NCBI RefSeq assembly: GCF_009827305.1 | Contig: NZ_WTYJ01000002.1 | Coordinates: forward strand, 744,001-808,000 | DNA length: 64,000 nt | From: Croceibacterium xixiisoli | GTDB lineage: Bacteria; Pseudomonadota; Alphaproteobacteria; Sphingomonadales; Sphingomonadaceae | Reading direction: 5' to 3' | Shown here: in pieces, positions 61,070 to 64,000 of the stretch | How the letters are laid out: every line of letters begins with the position of its first letter | Position numbering within the stretch: position 1 is the first letter of the stretch | Notes under the pieces: generated by a model | Databases searched by the model: none | What the model was told of the DNA's origin: nothing | What the model saw: only the letters and a program-made list of their open reading frames with translations | Made by a program: the position numbers and the translations under genes

Positions 61070-62023
61070 ATGGATCGGCTGGCAGGGCATTTAGGCTGCG
61101 TGGGCGACGAAGTTGCGTCGGATACTGACGTTTCGGCGTCGGTTGATGATCAGCTGATCGCTGAAAGCGTACGCTATTCCAGTATCGATGCAGGGCTGTT
61201 TGACCTGCAGGAACTCGATGTTCTTTATGACGATGCAGCTGCTGCGCTGTGGACCTTCATGCGACCGGCGGGACGGCCCAGCTTTTCACCGGCGATGCTG
61301 CAGGATTTCCAGCAATGGCAGCGCCTGATCCATTCCAGCTTCGGCGCTGGCAAGGTGCCATTGCGGTACATGGTCCTGGGCAGCCGTGCGCCGAATGTGT
61401 TCTGCTATGGCGGGGATCTGGATCTGTTCCAGAAGCTCATCCGGGCAGGTGACCGGCGCGGGTTGGAACAATATGGCCATCGCTGCGTGGAAATTCTCCA
61501 TCGCAACATGCGTGGGCTTGATCTTCCGTTGCTCACAATCGGTTTGGTCCAGGGCGCTGCACTGGGTGGCGGGTTCGAAGCCGTACTGTCTTTCGATTAT
61601 ATTATTGCTGAACGCGGGGCGACGTTTGGCTTGCCCGAGGTGCTGTTCGGATTGTTCCCGGGCATGGGGGCGCATGCGATCTTGTCGCGCAAGCTGGGCA
61701 CGGCCATGGCCGATCGCCTGATCGGATCGAACCGCACCTATACCGCTGAAGAAATGTACGATTTGGGGATCGTGCATGAGTTGGCAGAGGCTGGGGAAGG
61801 GCTGGCCTATTGCCGCGAATTCATTCGCAAGGCCGAACGGCGCCATGCCGGATTGGTCAATGCCCGCCGGGCCATGCGCCTGACGCACCCGATTGAACTG
61901 GCTGAACTTACACGGATTGTCGATTTGTGGGCGGATGCTGCGCTCAAGGTAACCGAAAGCGATCTCAAGATCATGAAGCGGTTGACCAGGGCGCAGGATC
62001 GCGTGGTGCAGAACGCTGCCTGA
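61070..62023 (+). CDS. RpfF-like DSF synthase homologue (crotonase family)
   Basis: A 317-residue crotonase-fold protein. It carries the pair of glutamates that define RpfF-type synthases of cis-2-unsaturated fatty-acid signals: Glu170 in QGAALGGGFEAVLS and Glu190 in GLPEVLFGLFPGMGA, 20 residues apart as in Xanthomonas RpfF. The N-terminal part also matches RpfF in length. It would use acyl-ACP to make a DSF-like quorum signal. No rpfC, rpfG or rpfR sensor is in the window. ATG at 61070 has AGGGG upstream; GTG 61064 is an alternative. Confidence 0.85.
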   Translation: MDRLAGHLGCVGDEVASDTDVSASVDDQLIAESVRYSSIDAGLFDLQELDVLYDDAAAALWTFMRPAGRPSFSPAMLQDFQQWQRLIHSSFGAGKVPLRYMVLGSRAPNVFCYGGDLDLFQKLIRAGDRRGLEQYGHRCVEILHRNMRGLDLPLLTIGLVQGAALGGGFEAVLSFDYIIAERGATFGLPEVLFGLFPGMGAHAILSRKLGTAMADRLIGSNRTYTAEEMYDLGIVHELAEAGEGLAYCREFIRKAERRHAGLVNARRAMRLTHPIELAELTRIVDLWADAALKVTESDLKIMKRLTRAQDRVVQNAA

Positions 62024-62058
62024 TGGGTGCGCGGGGGCGTGGCCTCCGCGTGCCGCAA

Positions 62059-63177
62059 CTATCCGGAAACGCCGTGGCCGCGTGCGAGGTAGTCCAGGCT
62101 CTGCATTTCCATCAACCGGCTGACAGTCCGATCGAATTCGAAGCTGCCATCGCCTGATGGATAAAGTTTTGCTGGTTCGGCCGCCGCTGTGGTGATCAGC
62201 TTGACCCCATATTCATACAGGGCGTCGATCAGCTTGGTGAAGCGGATCGCCTCATTGCGGTTCTCCGGGCTGAGCATGGGAATACCGACCACGATGACAG
62301 TGTGATAGGCGCGGGCAACCGCGAGATAATCCGCAGCGCCGAGCGGTTGCTGGCACAGCCGCTTGAAACTGAACACGCCCACGCCCTTCAGGCTTTTGGG
62401 TACGAACAATGTTCGGCCATCGCACACTGGCAATTCGGCGGATGGGACATTTGCGGCGTCTTCGGGATTGTAGTCGGTCAGCCGGAAGAATGCCTGCCGC
62501 ACCTGTGCCGTCGCGTCCGCGCCAATCGGGGAATGCCAGGTATCCATCCCGCCCAGCCGGTCGAGCCGGTAATCCGTAGGGCCGTTCAGTTCGATCACAT
62601 CCATGTCCTGGCCGATCAGATCGATGAAAGGCAGGAACAGCGAACGGTTGATCCCGTCCTTGTAAAGATCCTGCGGCGGTCGGTTGGATGTGGTGACGAT
62701 GGTCACATGCTGGTCCCGCATCAGCGCGGTAAACAGCCGCCCCATGATCGCGGCATCGGCCGTATTGTTGACGATCATTTCGTCAAACGCCAGGCAGCGC
62801 AGATTGCGGGCAATACGCGCCGCCACCGGACCGATCGGATCGCCGCTTTCTTTGCGGCGTTCTTCCCGCATCAGCCCATCGACTTCCAGCATGAAGGCGT
62901 GAAAATGCACCCGGCGCTTGTCGGTTATTGCAAGCGTATCGACAAACAGATCCATCAGCATGGATTTGCCGCGCCCCACGCCGCCCCACATATATAGGCC
63001 GCGAATGGGCGCAGGCTTGGCCCGGAAACGGCTCAGAAACCCGGTCGGGCGCCTGTCACCAGCTTCCAGTTCGCCCTGCAGCCTGGCCAGCCGCTCTGCC
63101 GCGGCCAGCTGTTCCCGGTCGGGGCGCAACTCGCCGGCGGCGATCAGGGCATGGTATCTTGCAAGGAGCTTGGTCAG
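62059..63177 (-). CDS. zapE: Cell division protein ZapE (AFG1-family ATPase), probable CTG start
   Basis: A 372-residue AFG1-like P-loop ATPase; ZapE associates with the Z-ring in enterobacteria and may affect respiratory-chain protein turnover in others. Walker A is [14 protein letters not shown] near residue 70, Walker B is LAFDEMIV, and [14 protein letters not shown] lies near the C-terminal part. Family members begin at the position of [20 protein letters not shown], where the codon is CTG (63177-63175), with GGTGGAG upstream and a CTGA overlap with the sdhB stop. There is no ATG, GTG or TTG near that point; the next upstream one lies deep inside sdhB. Confidence 0.9.
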   Translation of the reverse strand: MTKLLARYHALIAAGELRPDREQLAAAERLARLQGELEAGDRRPTGFLSRFRAKPAPIRGLYMWGGVGRGKSMLMDLFVDTLAITDKRRVHFHAFMLEVDGLMREERRKESGDPIGPVAARIARNLRCLAFDEMIVNNTADAAIMGRLFTALMRDQHVTIVTTSNRPPQDLYKDGINRSLFLPFIDLIGQDMDVIELNGPTDYRLDRLGGMDTWHSPIGADATAQVRQAFFRLTDYNPEDAANVPSAELPVCDGRTLFVPKSLKGVGVFSFKRLCQQPLGAADYLAVARAYHTVIVVGIPMLSPENRNEAIRFTKLIDALYEYGVKLITTAAAEPAKLYPSGDGSFEFDRTVSRLMEMQSLDYLARGHGVSG

Positions 63178-63959
63178 ATGTGCCGCTCCACCTGCATCTT
63201 CTTGATCTCGGCAATGGCCTTGGCCGGACTTAGGCCCTTGGGGCACACATTGGCGCAGTTCATGATTGTGTGGCAGCGATAGAGGCGGAACGGATCTTCC
63301 AGATTGTCCAGGCGCTCCCCGGTCATCTCGTCGCGGCTGTCGGCCAGCCAGCGATAGGCCTGCAGCAGAATGGCCGGGCCCAGGAACTTGTCCGAATTCC
63401 ACCAATAGCTGGGGCAGGCGGTGGAACAGCAGGCGCACAGAATGCACTCATACAGACCGTCCAGCTTTTCGCGCTGTTCCGGGCTCTGCAGCCGTTCCTT
63501 GCCGCTCGGCGTAGTGGTGACGGTCTGCAGCCAGGGGCGGATCGAGGCATACTGCGCATAGAAATGGGTAAAATCGGGGACCAGGTCCTTGATCACCTCC
63601 ATATGAGGCAGCGGGGTGATCTTGATCGTCCCACCTTTCAAATCCTCGATCGCCGTGGTGCAGGCAAGACCGTTGGATCCTTCCATGTTCATCGAACAGG
63701 AACCGCAAATCCCTTCGCGGCAAGACCGGCGGAAGGTCAGCGTGGGGTCGATCTCGTTCTTGATCTTGATCAGCGCATCCAGAACCATCGGGCCGCACTC
63801 GTCAAGATCGATCTCGAACGTGTCGTAGCGTGGGTTCTGGCCGGATTCCGGATCCCAGCGGTAAATGCGGAACTTCTTCACCCGCGTTGCGCCGGGCGCG
63901 GTGTGATCGCGGCCCTTCGCTGAAATCTTGCTGTTCTTGGGGAGGGTGAACGTAGCCAT
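63174..63959 (-). CDS. sdhB: Succinate dehydrogenase iron-sulphur subunit
   Basis: A 261-residue electron-transfer subunit of complex II. All three cluster sites are visible: [2Fe-2S] Cys80, Cys85, Cys88 and Cys100 ([13 protein letters not shown]); [4Fe-4S] Cys171, 174, 177 with Cys238 ([20 protein letters not shown]); [3Fe-4S] Cys181, 228 and 234 ([13 protein letters not shown]). It carries electrons from SdhA to ubiquinone. It is read leftward, after what is probably sdhA, and overlaps zapE at its stop. Confidence 0.97.
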   Translation of the reverse strand: MATFTLPKNSKISAKGRDHTAPGATRVKKFRIYRWDPESGQNPRYDTFEIDLDECGPMVLDALIKIKNEIDPTLTFRRSCREGICGSCSMNMEGSNGLACTTAIEDLKGGTIKITPLPHMEVIKDLVPDFTHFYAQYASIRPWLQTVTTTPSGKERLQSPEQREKLDGLYECILCACCSTACPSYWWNSDKFLGPAILLQAYRWLADSRDEMTGERLDNLEDPFRLYRCHTIMNCANVCPKGLSPAKAIAEIKKMQVERHI

Positions 63960-63988
63960 TTTTATCCGTCCTTCGGAGCGTTGACGGT

Positions 63989-64000
63989 CTAGTAGCGTCT
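63989..64000 (-). CDS. sdhA: Probable last codons of sdhA (partial)
   Basis: On the minus strand the right edge reads Arg-Arg-Tyr-stop (TAG at 63991-63989), ending 29 bp before sdhB. An Arg/Tyr-rich end and this position match the C-terminus of the succinate dehydrogenase flavoprotein subunit; only three codons are visible. Confidence 0.45.
   Translation of the reverse strand, partial: RRY

Noticed and set aside
62024-62058. GC-rich inverted repeat between the rpfF-like gene and zapE as a terminator
   Set aside because: The pairing is short and imperfect and no T-tract follows on either strand.

Overview
The window is GC-rich chromosomal DNA that most resembles an alphaproteobacterium of the order Sphingomonadales (Sphingomonadaceae/Erythrobacteraceae). 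This rests on protein recognition, not a database search: the Mfd, SdhE, RecG, DnaE, OmpA and SdhB types, GTTC-N7-GTTC as the SOS operator, and the gene order of a complete exosortase A (XrtA) exopolysaccharide cluster. No rRNA, tRNA, CRISPR array, insertion sequence or phage gene was seen. No gene-free stretch exceeds 300 bases; the longest are about 270 bases (18749-19020) and 190 bases (47115-47306, 17445-17635, 60885-61069).

Layout. 1-6 kb: the end of a GGDEF/EAL protein running in from the left edge, mfd, the SDH assembly factor sdhE and a Sel1-repeat lipoprotein-like secreted protein. 6-18 kb: recG, a LysR regulator divergent from an aldehyde dehydrogenase, a membrane diguanylate cyclase, lolC/E-lolD, dnaE, and an OmpA porin with a proline-rich linker. 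19-26 kb: a PA0069-type radical SAM gene behind a SOS box; a tightly coupled UDG-like/lytic transglycosylase/moaB set; ETF-QO, ispE and an N-formylglutamate amidohydrolase. 26-36 kb is the accessory part: parDE toxin-antitoxin with a perfect 12-bp-arm operator, a SUKH-like protein, PepSY genes with a PhoPQ-like two-component system, a leucine-rich-repeat protein, marR plus an SDR gene, a CHASE4-GGDEF-EAL protein and an AT-rich orphan gene preceded by a small coupled ORF. 36-41.5 kb: a PNPOx-like flavoprotein, ilvD, the bifunctional NAD(P)HX repair enzyme and an RNA m5U methyltransferase.

41.5-61 kb is the XrtA/PEP-CTERM-type exopolysaccharide locus. A leftward operon (GNAT protein, acyl carrier protein, two alpha/beta-hydrolase-like proteins) faces a rightward one (acyl-CoA/amino-acid ligase, PLP decarboxylase, outer-membrane export protein, chain-length regulator, tyrosine autokinase, outer-membrane beta-barrel, ATPase with seven 34-residue repeats, polysaccharide deacetylase, FemAB-like protein, glycosyltransferase, exosortase fused to EpsI, asparagine-synthetase-like amidotransferase). 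The ligase, carrier protein, decarboxylase and acyltransferases look like a small-molecule module attached to polysaccharide synthesis and export. No PEP-CTERM substrate, priming glycosyltransferase, flippase or polymerase is encoded in the window. Directly downstream sits an RpfF-like DSF synthase homologue behind a good sigma-54-type promoter candidate.

62-64 kb: zapE, apparently starting at CTG in a CTGA overlap with sdhB, then sdhB and the last codons of what is probably sdhA. Three c-di-GMP enzymes, a possible DSF synthase and an exopolysaccharide locus in one window suggest a region rich in biofilm and surface functions; that link is inference.
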